Positions 33,178-41,750 of a stretch of DNA of 42,087 bases are shown here, one piece after another (the stretch's first letter is position 1; each line of letters starts with the position of its first letter). The stretch lies in the NCBI GenBank assembly GCA_021199375.1, contig JAJQIB010000038.1:1-42087 (forward strand). The letters are read 5' to 3'. A model generated the notes under the pieces. That model saw nothing but the letters and a program-made list of their open reading frames with translations, was not told the origin of the DNA and searched no databases. The translations under genes and the position numbers were made by a program. The stretch is from Ruminococcus sp. GTDB taxonomy: Bacteria; Bacillota; Clostridia; Oscillospirales; Ruminococcaceae.

Positions 33178-34518
33178 TTATGAGATCATCCAGCGTAGAA
33201 TCTCAAAGTTTTCGCCTTCAGGAACCGAAACCGTAACGGTATGAGTGCCCGATTCGTCAAGGCTTACAAGCTCTTCATTGCAAGCGTAGTCGCCCCAGCC
33301 GTCGGTAAAGTCAGCGTTTACATCCGCAACCTCAACACCATCGATGGTGATGGTAGCAGTGCCGCTCTTGCCGTCGGTCGTCTTGTAGTAGAGAATGCCC
33401 AGGTTCTGGAACTCCATCTCAAAGGTGATTGTTCCGCCGGTGCTGGATCTCCAGCCATCCTGGAAATTCCATGCTGAGGTCTGCTCACTAAAGTCGCCCT
33501 CTGTTACGGTAACAAGCTCTGACGTATTGTCACAAAGTGTAGCATTTGCGTACTTATCGCCGGTAGGTGATTCGAGCGATGTATCAAACGCTGTTGAGGT
33601 GGTTTCAATGCTGTCGAGGTTATCCATTACAATCTGTGTGAAGTTTGAAAGCAGCTGACCGAGCATGATATGACCCTCGTCGTTCGGGTGGATGTTGTCA
33701 GGAGAGATATCGGTCCAAGCGATATTTCCAGCCTCAACCTCAGGAAGAACTGCATCGTGGTATGAGATTATCGGAATGTCATAGTATTCACCGATTTCGG
33801 AGTGAACATTCTGAGGACAGGTGCCATCCTCCATAGTCATTTCAACCAGGATTACAGCGGGATTATTCGGTGCAGCAAGGCACTTTCTGATAAGGCTGTC
33901 CATAGTAGTCTTGTAGAATTCGGTGTCGGTGTCATTAATAAACTCGATAAAGATAATATCCGGCTCCTCTGCGAGCACCTCGGTATCAACACGGTGAACT
34001 GCGAGGTATGAATCAGTAGCTCCGATGCCGGCGTTTATACCCTCAACATAGTAGCTGATATTCTCCTCCCACCAGGTCTGATACTGCTTAGTGTAGGTAT
34101 TAGAGCTTGAGGTAGCCTGTGATCCTGCGGTGATTGAGTCGCCTAGGAAGGCTATTTTAGTAGCGTTAGCAGTCTTTTCTTCGGTTGTAAGTGAATCGTC
34201 TGCTGCATTGTCAAGAGCTGCCTGAATCTTTTCAGCGAGGCGAGAGGTATCTCCCTCGTATAAAATAGAACGTGTCAGCATATTTTCCGTTGCTCCTTCC
34301 GATACGTCAATCGCCGTGTCGCTTACCGGAGCCTTAAGCTCGTCGGTATCCGACTCGGTTTCCTCCTCAGAGTCTGCGTCATCTGCTTCAGCGGATGATT
34401 CGGTCTGTGAGGATGATGTGGTTGTCGAGGCACTGTCGTCATCGCTGTCGGTGCATCCTGTAAAGCAGAACGCCGCTAAGGAAAGCGACAAAGCAAGTGC
34501 TAAGATTTTTTTGCCCAT
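33178..34518 (-). CDS. SGNH/GDSL-hydrolase lipoprotein with a C-terminal beta-sandwich domain
   Basis: A 446-residue surface lipoprotein. The signal peptide ends in the lipobox FTGC. An acidic Ser/Thr-rich linker follows. The SGNH domain has block I AFLGDSITAGSQA (catalytic Ser), IEFINDTD (Asn block), and the Asp-His pair in DNIHPNDEGH. The last 110 residues look like a beta-sandwich, perhaps carbohydrate-binding. Such proteins are often acetyl esterases acting on plant polysaccharide or on the cell's own wall glycans. I chose ATG at 34518 because AAAGGA is 9 bases upstream and the protein then starts with a normal signal peptide. It is a single-gene unit. Confidence 0.88.
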   Translation of the reverse strand: MGKKILALALSLSLAAFCFTGCTDSDDDSASTTTSSSQTESSAEADDADSEEETESDTDELKAPVSDTAIDVSEGATENMLTRSILYEGDTSRLAEKIQAALDNAADDSLTTEEKTANATKIAFLGDSITAGSQATSSSNTYTKQYQTWWEENISYYVEGINAGIGATDSYLAVHRVDTEVLAEEPDIIFIEFINDTDTEFYKTTMDSLIRKCLAAPNNPAVILVEMTMEDGTCPQNVHSEIGEYYDIPIISYHDAVLPEVEAGNIAWTDISPDNIHPNDEGHIMLGQLLSNFTQIVMDNLDSIETTSTAFDTSLESPTGDKYANATLCDNTSELVTVTEGDFSEQTSAWNFQDGWRSSTGGTITFEMEFQNLGILYYKTTDGKSGTATITIDGVEVADVNADFTDGWGDYACNEELVSLDESGTHTVTVSVPEGENFEILRWMIS

Positions 34519-34584
34519 AGTAAAAAGTCCTTTCATTAAATTTAATTTACATAGCATAAGCGACGAATTTTCGTCCTCTCTTTT

Positions 34585-34613
34585 ATTATACAACATTATG
34601 AAGAATTTTTCAA
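34585..34613 (-). promoter_or_regulatory. Promoter of the SGNH lipoprotein gene
   Basis: On the minus strand TTGAAA (34608-34613), a 17-bp spacer and TATAAT (34585-34590). Confidence 0.75.
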
Positions 34614-34708
34614 GGGGTTTTGAGGGGTTGTGTGAAAAAAAGATTTTGAGATTATGTAACCGATGTGTTGAATTAAAGACCTGATGCTAGGCTTTAGAGG
34701 ATGGGCAT

Positions 34709-34740
34709 AAAAAAGCTGCCACATTTGCATGCGGCAGCTT
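34709..34740 (-). terminator. Terminator of the NlpC/P60 gene
   Basis: On the minus strand AAGCTGCC and GGCAGCTT enclose a loop of about 12 bases and are followed by TTTTTAT. Confidence 0.85.
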
Positions 34741-34754
34741 CAGCTTACTATTTA

Positions 34755-36311
34755 CTATATAATTCTTCTTATGCAGGTGATGTTATTGTACTTTGCTACA
34801 GAGTCTAGGTAGGAAATTACAATTCCCGTTGCGCTTGATTCTGCGTGTACCACCTTGCCATCACCTATGTACATCGCTACATGGTATATTGATGATGTTG
34901 TTGAGCCGCCAAAGAATATGAGATCTCCGGGCTCAAGCTCGCTTCTTGTAACGCTGGTTCCGTAGGACGCCTGTGAGGACGCCTTGTGTGGCAGCGAGAC
35001 GCCGATTTGTGCATACGATAGCATTGTAAGTCCTGAGCAGTCGGTAGCGGCATATTGGGATCCTCCCCAAACATAGCTTCCGCCGACCATTCCCTTAGCG
35101 TAGCTTACTACTATGCTTATCTTGGTGTCTCTGTCGCTGTCCTCAGCCTCTTCAGTAGACTCCTCCTCGGTTTCAGCCTCGCTTGAGGCATCCTCTGATG
35201 AGGTGCTTTCGCTTTCCTCAGCCTTATCCTCAGTGGTGGTTTCGGTTGTCGTGGCTTGAGTTTCGGGCTTGGTTTCCTCTTTCTTCGTGGTTGTAGTTGT
35301 GGTTGTACTTGTAGTTTCTTCCTCCTCCTTGCTGTCATCACTTGATGAGGAGTCCTTCTTTGTTGTGGTCTTTTTATCCTCCTTAGAGCTTTCGTCCTTT
35401 TCAGCCTCTGACTGCTCATCATCGCTCGTAGCCTTAGAGGTGGTTGTGGTTGTAGTAGTTGTTGTTGTGGTAGTAGTAGTCGTGGTCTTTGCTGCCTCAG
35501 AAACCTCATTGTACTGTTCGTCTAACAGCTGTGCCTGTGATACGTAGCTGCTGAGATCTCCCTCAAGAGCTTCGATTGAGTCGCCATATTCCTCGCTGAG
35601 TGCTAAAAGCTCTGATTGCTGCTTTGCAAGCTCCTGCTGCTGCTCGGCATAGGCTGAGCTCTTTTCCTTGAGCTCCTCGCTTTGCTCCTCAAGCTGAGCC
35701 TGATATTCTTCAATCTGAGCCTTTTGCTCAATTAGGCTGTCTATGGTATCGTTATCATACTGTGCAACACGCTGAACAAGCTCAACACGCATCAGCACAT
35801 CATAAAAGCTTTCGGCATTTATAAGCACCTCAGAGTAGGAATCATTTCCCGCTATGTACATAGCTCTTAGGCGCTCCTTATACTCCTCAATTCCCTGTTC
35901 AATCTGCTCCTCGCTCTGGGTGAGATTGTACTGGGTTTCACGCATCTCGTCATCGAGTATGCACATTTCCTCTTCAAGCTGAGCTGACTTTTGGTTGACC
36001 GTGTCAATCTTTTCCTTGATGGTTTCAGCCTTTTCGTTTACGGCATCGAGCTTTTCCTGCTCGCCCTTTATATCGTCACCTGCTGAGGCTATTTTTTTAT
36101 CAAGCTCAGCCTGCTTTTCTTCGAGCTCCTTTAGCTGTGCTTCATAATCTGTATCAGTGGTGGTAGTAGCCTTATCCGCCGATGTTTCCATCAGTACTGC
36201 TTCATCGCCTGAAAATCCCGCTCCGCCAAATACGGAAAGCGAAATAATTAACGCAAGCGCTGCAGCGGCAAGGCGTTTCATAATATATTTTACACTTCTT
36301 GATAGGTTCAT
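34755..36311 (-). CDS. Secreted NlpC/P60 peptidoglycan endopeptidase with coiled coil
   Basis: A 518-residue exported wall hydrolase. A signal peptide is followed by a long coiled coil (about residues 55-260; heptads of Glu, Lys, Gln, Leu) of the PcsB/CwlO type. Next comes a Thr-rich, charged linker (about 275-400) with a run of 15 or more threonines and a second shorter one. The NlpC/P60 domain covers 400-518, with catalytic Cys in ATDCSGLTM and His in YHVAMYIGDG. It should cut stem peptides in peptidoglycan and, by analogy with PcsB/CwlO, be controlled by FtsEX through the coiled coil. GGAG lies before the ATG at 36311. It has a strong own promoter. Confidence 0.92.
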   Translation of the reverse strand: MNLSRSVKYIMKRLAAAALALIISLSVFGGAGFSGDEAVLMETSADKATTTTDTDYEAQLKELEEKQAELDKKIASAGDDIKGEQEKLDAVNEKAETIKEKIDTVNQKSAQLEEEMCILDDEMRETQYNLTQSEEQIEQGIEEYKERLRAMYIAGNDSYSEVLINAESFYDVLMRVELVQRVAQYDNDTIDSLIEQKAQIEEYQAQLEEQSEELKEKSSAYAEQQQELAKQQSELLALSEEYGDSIEALEGDLSSYVSQAQLLDEQYNEVSEAAKTTTTTTTTTTTTTTTTSKATSDDEQSEAEKDESSKEDKKTTTKKDSSSSDDSKEEEETTSTTTTTTTKKEETKPETQATTTETTTEDKAEESESTSSEDASSEAETEEESTEEAEDSDRDTKISIVVSYAKGMVGGSYVWGGSQYAATDCSGLTMLSYAQIGVSLPHKASSQASYGTSVTRSELEPGDLIFFGGSTTSSIYHVAMYIGDGKVVHAESSATGIVISYLDSVAKYNNITCIRRII

Positions 36312-36360
36312 TGTATTGCTCCGTAATTTTTAGTTTCGGGTTGTTACTGATTTGTAATCT

Positions 36361-36389
36361 ATTATACCCCATTACGGAAAATTTGTCAA
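36361..36389 (-). promoter_or_regulatory. Promoter of the NlpC/P60 gene
   Basis: On the minus strand perfect TTGACA (36384-36389) and TATAAT (36361-36366), 17-bp spacer. Confidence 0.88.
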
Positions 36390-36532
36390 TACCCTTTGAA
36401 ACATTTTATAAAACTTTCACATACAATTTCTCTGATTTGTATAGTTTTGAGGGAGTTTTTTTGGTCATTATGACAAAATGGTTACAGTTTATCACAGAAT
36501 ATATCTGTCCAAAAAAATGAACTCTTTAAAAA

Positions 36533-37858
36533 TCATGGATTATTGGATTTTTTACCCAAAAACTTAACAGGCTCGTAGGTGTTTTTAAGCGCCTTTGTGA
36601 TAGAGTCTAAATCCGTTGCTGATGTCAAAACATCGCAGTCGCTGCCTGAGCCTATCATACATACCCTTTCAAGCCCTTCGTCCTCTAGGAGATACTGCAC
36701 CATGTTCTCGCAGCTTGCGTTTTTGTTGTAGATTTTTATGTAGCTGTATCCGGGGTAGTCCTTTGATGCGTAGCAGAGGATCTTGAGCTTTTTGTCGAGT
36801 CCTTCAGATATAAGCTGATTGTTAAAGCCCTCGATTTTTTCGGTTTTGTCTATGCACATGACGTAAATTACCTTATCCTGCCTTGTGAAGGGACGCTTGA
36901 TGTAATTCCGGTAGGGTGAACGGCTAAGCTCATCTCTAATGCTTATCTCGGCATCGTTATAAAGCTCTCCGTGATAGATTATAAGCGAGTTATCTGCAAG
37001 CGTATTTACAAAGCACTGCATATCAAGCGCATTTGCCTTAGCGCAGAGGGATTCCGCTGTTTCGTGAGATAGAATATAGGCGTGAAGAAAGGTGTTGGTA
37101 GAAAAGTCGTAAAGCGCTGCTCCGTCCATCACGATAATCGGAAGCTTAAGATGAATGTCCGCTAGTGGCTTTATGAGCGAGGCGGGAGTACGCATTGTCG
37201 CAAGCGTAAGCTTTGCTCCGTCATCTATGATACGGTTTAGCTCAACCTTAGAGTATGGGGTGAGGCTTTCCTTATGCTGTGTGATAGCATCATCAAGCCT
37301 TGCTACTAAAAGCACATCACGCCGCTTGTTTCGTGGCAGGTGGCATGAGTTTATAAGGATTCCCAGGACAATGCCAATAAAGGTGTCGGTCATACGTGAA
37401 AGCACAAAGGTGTAGGGATTGCTGTCGGTTATATGCACCATACATACGCTCAAAAAAACAACGCATGAAAAGTACGAAGCATTGCGCTTTTTTATTAGAA
37501 GTGTCACATAAATTATCGGTATTATCATTACGGGTGTGAGAATGTATCTGAGGTATTCATCCTCAGTGCCAAATATATTGACCTGTAGAAGCAGCGTGAC
37601 AAATCCGAAGGCTGCTCCGATAAGCGTTCCGACAAGGTGCTGAATTGCCATTTCTTTTGTTGAACCGCTATAGGGCTGAATGCACCAGAGCACAGCGAGC
37701 GCTGAATAAAAGGGTGTGCCCTCGCAGCCTCGAAGGTAGTATACTAGCACACAGCAAAGGACTCCCACAGCTGAGCGCACCATGCGCTGACCCACATGCG
37801 GGAGTCTTTTTGTCTTATCCTTTAAATCAAAATCTGCTGATGCATTAAGATTTTCCAT
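36533..37858 (-). CDS. FUSC-type membrane domain fused to a degenerate Cof-type HAD domain
   Basis: A 441-residue fusion. Residues 1-175 form six or so membrane helices resembling the FUSC/aromatic acid exporter family. From about 181 the sequence follows Cof-type HAD phosphatases: LTLATMRTPASLIKPL matches the ATGR block, and LPIIVMDGAALYD the conserved NGA block. The nucleophile motif DLDGT reads RLDDA (Arg187, Asp189, Ala191), and the GDxxND motif reads IGSGSDCDVL. The HAD part is therefore probably not a phosphatase. It may bind a ligand and gate or assemble the membrane part. It overlaps the uridine phosphorylase gene by 14 bases, third in an operon. Confidence 0.8.
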   Translation of the reverse strand: MENLNASADFDLKDKTKRLPHVGQRMVRSAVGVLCCVLVYYLRGCEGTPFYSALAVLWCIQPYSGSTKEMAIQHLVGTLIGAAFGFVTLLLQVNIFGTEDEYLRYILTPVMIIPIIYVTLLIKKRNASYFSCVVFLSVCMVHITDSNPYTFVLSRMTDTFIGIVLGILINSCHLPRNKRRDVLLVARLDDAITQHKESLTPYSKVELNRIIDDGAKLTLATMRTPASLIKPLADIHLKLPIIVMDGAALYDFSTNTFLHAYILSHETAESLCAKANALDMQCFVNTLADNSLIIYHGELYNDAEISIRDELSRSPYRNYIKRPFTRQDKVIYVMCIDKTEKIEGFNNQLISEGLDKKLKILCYASKDYPGYSYIKIYNKNASCENMVQYLLEDEGLERVCMIGSGSDCDVLTSATDLDSITKALKNTYEPVKFLGKKSNNP

Positions 37859-38648
37859 CCGACATCATATCCTTTTTTATGAGTATTCTTATAGCTTCAG
37901 CTGCACATCTTATAGCCTTTGTTGAGTCCTCGGTGACGTTATCGGCAAGACCGTTTTTGCTTCTTTCGACATTCCATAGGGCTGTGAGCACAGCACCGCT
38001 TCTGACGTGGCGAACCGTTGACACGGAGAAAATGGCGGCGCACTCCATTTCTGAGGTTAGGCATCCGCAGTCGATATAACCCTGCCAGCGGTTTATAAGC
38101 CTGTTAGGTACGGCAGAGGTGCTTGGGTCTATCTCACCGTAAAAGCTGTCCTTTGACTGAACGACACCAACGTGATAAGAGTCGCCGAAGTCTCCGCTGC
38201 AAAGCGTATCGGCAGCCTCGACCAAGGCTTTTACTACCATAAAGTCTGCTACAGCGGGATATCCGTCAGGAAGGTATTCGTATGAGGTTCCCTCAGCCCT
38301 TACGGCAGCGGTGGCGATGCACAAATCTCCACCTGTCACATCAATATTTATTCCGCCGCTTGTGCCTATTCTTATGAATGTGTCGGCACCGCATTTAACA
38401 AGCTCCTCTACGGCAATTGCCGCAGATGGTCCGCCTATTCCGGTAGAGCAGACGGAGACATCTACGCCGTCGAGCTTTCCGGTGTAGAGATTGTATTCAC
38501 GATTTTGGGCTATTTGGTGAGCGTCATCTAAAAGCTCGGCTATAGCGGGCACACGTCCGGGATCTCCGGGAAGAATGACATATCTTCCGACATCGCCGGG
38601 CTGAGCCTTTATGTGAAATTGCTTTTGACCATCAATAAGAGAAGCCAT
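37845..38648 (-). CDS. udp: Uridine phosphorylase (nucleoside phosphorylase family)
   Basis: A 267-residue PNP/UDP-family enzyme that splits uridine with phosphate into uracil and ribose-1-phosphate. Motifs are ILPGDPGRVPAIAE (phosphate binding), STGIGGPSAAIAVEEL, FIRIGTSGGI and CLTSEMECAAIFSV (ribose binding). The length and GDPGR start fit uridine phosphorylase better than purine nucleoside phosphorylase. GGAGGA lies 8 bases before the ATG. It sits between a DUF3592 gene and a FUSC-HAD fusion, 3 bases after the former and overlapping the latter. Confidence 0.9.
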   Translation of the reverse strand: MASLIDGQKQFHIKAQPGDVGRYVILPGDPGRVPAIAELLDDAHQIAQNREYNLYTGKLDGVDVSVCSTGIGGPSAAIAVEELVKCGADTFIRIGTSGGINIDVTGGDLCIATAAVRAEGTSYEYLPDGYPAVADFMVVKALVEAADTLCSGDFGDSYHVGVVQSKDSFYGEIDPSTSAVPNRLINRWQGYIDCGCLTSEMECAAIFSVSTVRHVRSGAVLTALWNVERSKNGLADNVTEDSTKAIRCAAEAIRILIKKDMMSDGKS

Positions 38649-38651
38649 AGC

Positions 38652-39335
38652 TTAGTCCTCCGTGTCATCGTCAGAAAGAGCATCATCCATTTGTAGGGCG
38701 ACGCTTTCGTTTTCGCTTTCGGCTTTAAGGTTTGAATCCATTTGGTCTTTATCTAGGGGAGCAACACCTAGGATTCCCTGAGCCATTTCCTTTATCTGCT
38801 GCTCCTTCCATTCATCGTAGCTTTGACCTGCGACATTGGTATTATACTTTTTGGGGTTCGACATAATTCGTGAGGCTACAATGGTTATAATAAGCACAAT
38901 AAAGCCTGCGGATGCAATGACTATGCCTATGGTTAGAGCCTGTTTATAGTTATCGTATGCCGTGGTGTCATCTGCGAGAATCATTTCAGAGGGGTCATCG
39001 GGATTGTAGTAAATATTTACACTTTGCCCTTCCTCCCAGGTGGTGTCGAGCTCAAGGGTGTTTAATGCGCTTACAAGCACTGTTTTTTGACCTCTGCTTT
39101 CGGTATAAAGCACGGTCGGACCGTAGTAATAGTAGCCATCCTTTCGCTGAGTGAGGGTGCCTGAAATTGTACCTGTTGTTTTTATGGTGCAATCATCAGA
39201 GATTGCCTTGTACGATCTGTACGGCAGATAATTTAATACAAACAGTACTCCTGCGGCTATGAAGGTGAGTGCAAATACCACCCATCCTATGTTTGACGGA
39301 GAAGCTCTTCTTGAGCTTTTTTCTCTTTTTGCCAA
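38652..39335 (-). CDS. DUF3592 domain membrane protein
   Basis: A 227-residue protein with one membrane helix near each end of an extracytoplasmic beta-rich segment. That segment carries the DUF3592 hallmark VNIYYNPDDPSEMIL after a TXGTISGT...Y.P.V strand pattern. An acidic cytoplasmic tail follows. Function is unknown. The start is TTG at 39335, supported by AGGGGG about 8 bases upstream. It is the first gene of a three-gene operon with udp and the FUSC-HAD fusion. Confidence 0.8.
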   Translation of the reverse strand: MAKREKSSRRASPSNIGWVVFALTFIAAGVLFVLNYLPYRSYKAISDDCTIKTTGTISGTLTQRKDGYYYYGPTVLYTESRGQKTVLVSALNTLELDTTWEEGQSVNIYYNPDDPSEMILADDTTAYDNYKQALTIGIVIASAGFIVLIITIVASRIMSNPKKYNTNVAGQSYDEWKEQQIKEMAQGILGVAPLDKDQMDSNLKAESENESVALQMDDALSDDDTED

Positions 39336-39395
39336 AAAAATCGCCCCCTATGTTAATTTATGCAATTGCATTTTAGCATTATCCTCTCTACTTTT

Positions 39396-39424
39396 ATTAT
39401 ACCACATTTGCGGTCATTTGTCAA
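39396..39424 (-). promoter_or_regulatory. Promoter of the DUF3592-udp-FUSC operon
   Basis: On the minus strand perfect TTGACA (39419-39424) and TATAAT (39396-39401), 17-bp spacer. Confidence 0.88.
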
Positions 39425-39504
39425 TTATCAGCGAGCTATAATTAGAAAGCGGAGGCGGATTTATAGTAAAATTAGTGCAGAGATGATAAATTAACAAAAA
39501 ACCA

Positions 39505-39533
39505 TTGACAAGCCTTCGAAAATATTATATAAT
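39505..39533 (+). promoter_or_regulatory. Promoter of greA-lysS
   Basis: Perfect TTGACA (39505-39510) and TATAAT (39528-39533) with a 17-bp spacer. Confidence 0.88.
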
Positions 39534-39585
39534 AAATATATGTATCGTTTAAGACGAGTAAGCTATTGTAAAGGAGAGTATTTTT

Positions 39586-40053
39586 ATGGCACATACAGTA
39601 TCAAAAGCCGGAAAGGCTAAGCTAGAAGAGGATCTTGATTATCTAATAACCGTTCGAAGAGCTGAGGTTGCACAAAAGCTTAAGGAGGCTCGCTCATTCG
39701 GAGACCTTTCGGAGAATGCTGAATATGATGAAGCAAAGAACGAGCAGGCTATTCTTGAATCGAAGATTGCAGAGCTTTCTATGCTTATCGATAATGCAGT
39801 TGTGGTTGACGATGATGATATTTCGATTGACGAAATTAGCGTAGGCTCAATTGTAAAGCTTAGAGATCTTGAGTTTGATGAGATTGAAACACTTCAGATC
39901 GTGGGTTCAACAGAGTCGGATCCTGATAATGGTAAGATTTCTGACGATTCGCCTATTGGCAAGGCTTCACTTAAGAAGAAGGTGGGAGATGTTTTTGAGG
40001 TAGAGGCTCCTGCAGGAATGTTAAAGTTTGAGGTTTTGGAAATATCGAAATGA
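39586..40053 (+). CDS. greA: Transcription elongation factor GreA
   Basis: A 155-residue factor that lets stalled RNA polymerase cleave its backtracked transcript. The N-terminal coiled coil holds RSFGDLSENAEYDEAKNEQ, which carries the two acidic tip residues (Asp and Glu) that act in the polymerase channel. The C-terminal FKBP-like domain has SDPDNGKISDDSPIGKA. Length is standard. AAAGGAG precedes the ATG. lysS follows after 47 bases without a terminator, a common greA-lysS pairing in Firmicutes. Confidence 0.97.
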   Translation: MAHTVSKAGKAKLEEDLDYLITVRRAEVAQKLKEARSFGDLSENAEYDEAKNEQAILESKIAELSMLIDNAVVVDDDDISIDEISVGSIVKLRDLEFDEIETLQIVGSTESDPDNGKISDDSPIGKASLKKKVGDVFEVEAPAGMLKFEVLEISK

Positions 40054-40100
40054 CCTTTTCACGCAGCAAAAAAATATTACGATGGAAAGGATTTTAAAAA

Positions 40101-41669
40101 ATGGACGAACAGCAATTAAATGCTGCTGAGTCGCAGGAGACTCAGCAGGACATAAACGAATTAAAGAAGGTAAGAATGGATAAGCTCGCACAGCTCAAGG
40201 AGACGGGAGCAAATCCATTTGAGATTACGAAGTATGATGTTACGGCACACGCGGCTGATGCAAAGGCGCAGTTTGAAGAAGCTGAGGCACAGTGCAAGAG
40301 CGAGTGCGGTGATGACGAGGAGCGTTTAGCTTCTCTTTTAGAGGAGAAGAGACCTACTGTAAGCCTGGCTGGCAGAGTTATGTCACGCAGACTTATGGGC
40401 AAGGCAAGCTTTTTTGATATCTCGGACAAGTCGGGCAGAATACAGGTGTATCTTAGAATGAACGAGGTCGGCAAGGAGGCTTATGACGCTTATAAGAAGG
40501 GCGATATCGGCGATATTGTCGGCATAAGCGGATTTGTTTTTAGAACGAGAATGGGAGAAATCTCGGTTCATGCTAAGAGCATAACGCTGCTTTCAAAGAG
40601 CCTTTTGCCGCTGCCTGAAAAGTGGCATGGACTTAAGGATACCGATGTGCGCTATCGTCAGCGTTACACGGATCTTATATGCAATCCTGATGTTAAGGAA
40701 ACGTTTATAAAGAGATCTCAGATAATTTCATCAATCCGCCGTTATTTAGACGACAAGGGATTTATGGAGGTCGAAACTCCGATGCTGGTATCGAATGCGG
40801 GCGGAGCGAGTGCAAGACCATTTGAAACGCACTACAATGCGCTTGATGAGGATGTAAAGCTTAGAATTTCGCTTGAGCTTTACCTAAAGAGGCTTATTGT
40901 CGGCGGACTTGAAAGGGTTTACGAAATCGGACGAGTTTTCAGAAATGAGGGAGTGGACACACGTCACAATCCTGAGTTTACGCTTATGGAGCTTTATCAG
41001 GCATACACCGACTATCACGGCATGATGGATCTTACTGAAGATCTGCTCAGATACCTTGCAAATGAGGTATGCGGCAGTACGACAGTCAAGTATGGCGAGT
41101 ACGAGATAGATTTTGGCAAGCCGTTTGAGCGCGTAACTATGGTGGATGCTGTTAAAAAGTACGCAAACGTTGATTTTACGGCGGTTGAGACGGACGAGCA
41201 GGCGAAGGAGCTTGCGAAGGCGCATCACATTGAGTATGAGGAACGTCACAAGCGTGGAGATATACTAAATCTATTCTTTGAGGAGTATGTTGAGAAGAAT
41301 CTGATTCAGCCGACATTTGTGATGGATCACCCTGTTGAGATTTCACCGCTTACAAAGCGCAAGCCTGATAATCCCGACTATGTTGAGAGATTTGAGCTAT
41401 TTATAAACACATGGGAGATTTGCAACGCTTATTCAGAGCTTAATGATCCCGTAGATCAGCGTGAAAGATTTGCCGCACAGGAGGAGGCGCTCAGCCAGGG
41501 CGATGAGGAGGCAAACCACACTGATGAGGACTTCCTAAGAGCGCTAGAAATTGGTATGCCGCCTACGGGTGGTATAGGCTACGGCATCGACCGATTGGTT
41601 ATGCTTTTAACCGATTCACCGGCGATTAGAGATGTGCTGCTTTTCCCGACGATGAAGAGTCAAAACTAA
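40101..41669 (+). CDS. lysS: Lysyl-tRNA synthetase, class II
   Basis: A 522-residue class II synthetase charging tRNA-Lys. The N-terminal OB-fold (about 60-165) binds the anticodon. Motif 1 is in RSQIISSIRRYLDDKGFMEVETP, motif 2 in YEIGRVFRNEGVDTRHNPEFT and motif 3 in GIGYGIDRLVMLLT. Length is slightly above the usual 490-500 owing to N-terminal residues. AAAGGA precedes the ATG. A hairpin terminator follows at 41683-41717. Confidence 0.97.
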   Translation: MDEQQLNAAESQETQQDINELKKVRMDKLAQLKETGANPFEITKYDVTAHAADAKAQFEEAEAQCKSECGDDEERLASLLEEKRPTVSLAGRVMSRRLMGKASFFDISDKSGRIQVYLRMNEVGKEAYDAYKKGDIGDIVGISGFVFRTRMGEISVHAKSITLLSKSLLPLPEKWHGLKDTDVRYRQRYTDLICNPDVKETFIKRSQIISSIRRYLDDKGFMEVETPMLVSNAGGASARPFETHYNALDEDVKLRISLELYLKRLIVGGLERVYEIGRVFRNEGVDTRHNPEFTLMELYQAYTDYHGMMDLTEDLLRYLANEVCGSTTVKYGEYEIDFGKPFERVTMVDAVKKYANVDFTAVETDEQAKELAKAHHIEYEERHKRGDILNLFFEEYVEKNLIQPTFVMDHPVEISPLTKRKPDNPDYVERFELFINTWEICNAYSELNDPVDQRERFAAQEEALSQGDEEANHTDEDFLRALEIGMPPTGGIGYGIDRLVMLLTDSPAIRDVLLFPTMKSQN

Positions 41670-41682
41670 ATAACAATGATAG

Positions 41683-41717
41683 CGGCAGAACCTGTGACAG
41701 GGCTCTGCCGATTTTGT
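41683..41717 (+). terminator. Terminator of greA-lysS
   Basis: CGGCAGA (41683-41689) pairs with TCTGCCG (41704-41710), with an inner CCTG/CAGG pair, and is followed by ATTTTGT. Confidence 0.85.
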
Positions 41718-41722
41718 AAGAA

Positions 41723-41750
41723 ATGAGCCCCGCCAAAAGGCAGGGCTCAT
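41723..41750 (-). terminator. Terminator of structured RNA copy 2
   Basis: On the minus strand ATGAGCCCTGCC, loop TTTT, GGCGGGGCTCAT: a 12-bp stem with one G-U pair, followed by TTCTT. The matching arm in copy 1 is cut by an IS end. Confidence 0.8.

Noticed and set aside
35117-35547. Open frames on both strands across the Thr-rich linker region, giving Val-rich or Arg/Gln-rich peptides
   Set aside because: They follow from the repetitive ACN codons of the NlpC/P60 gene and have low-complexity products.
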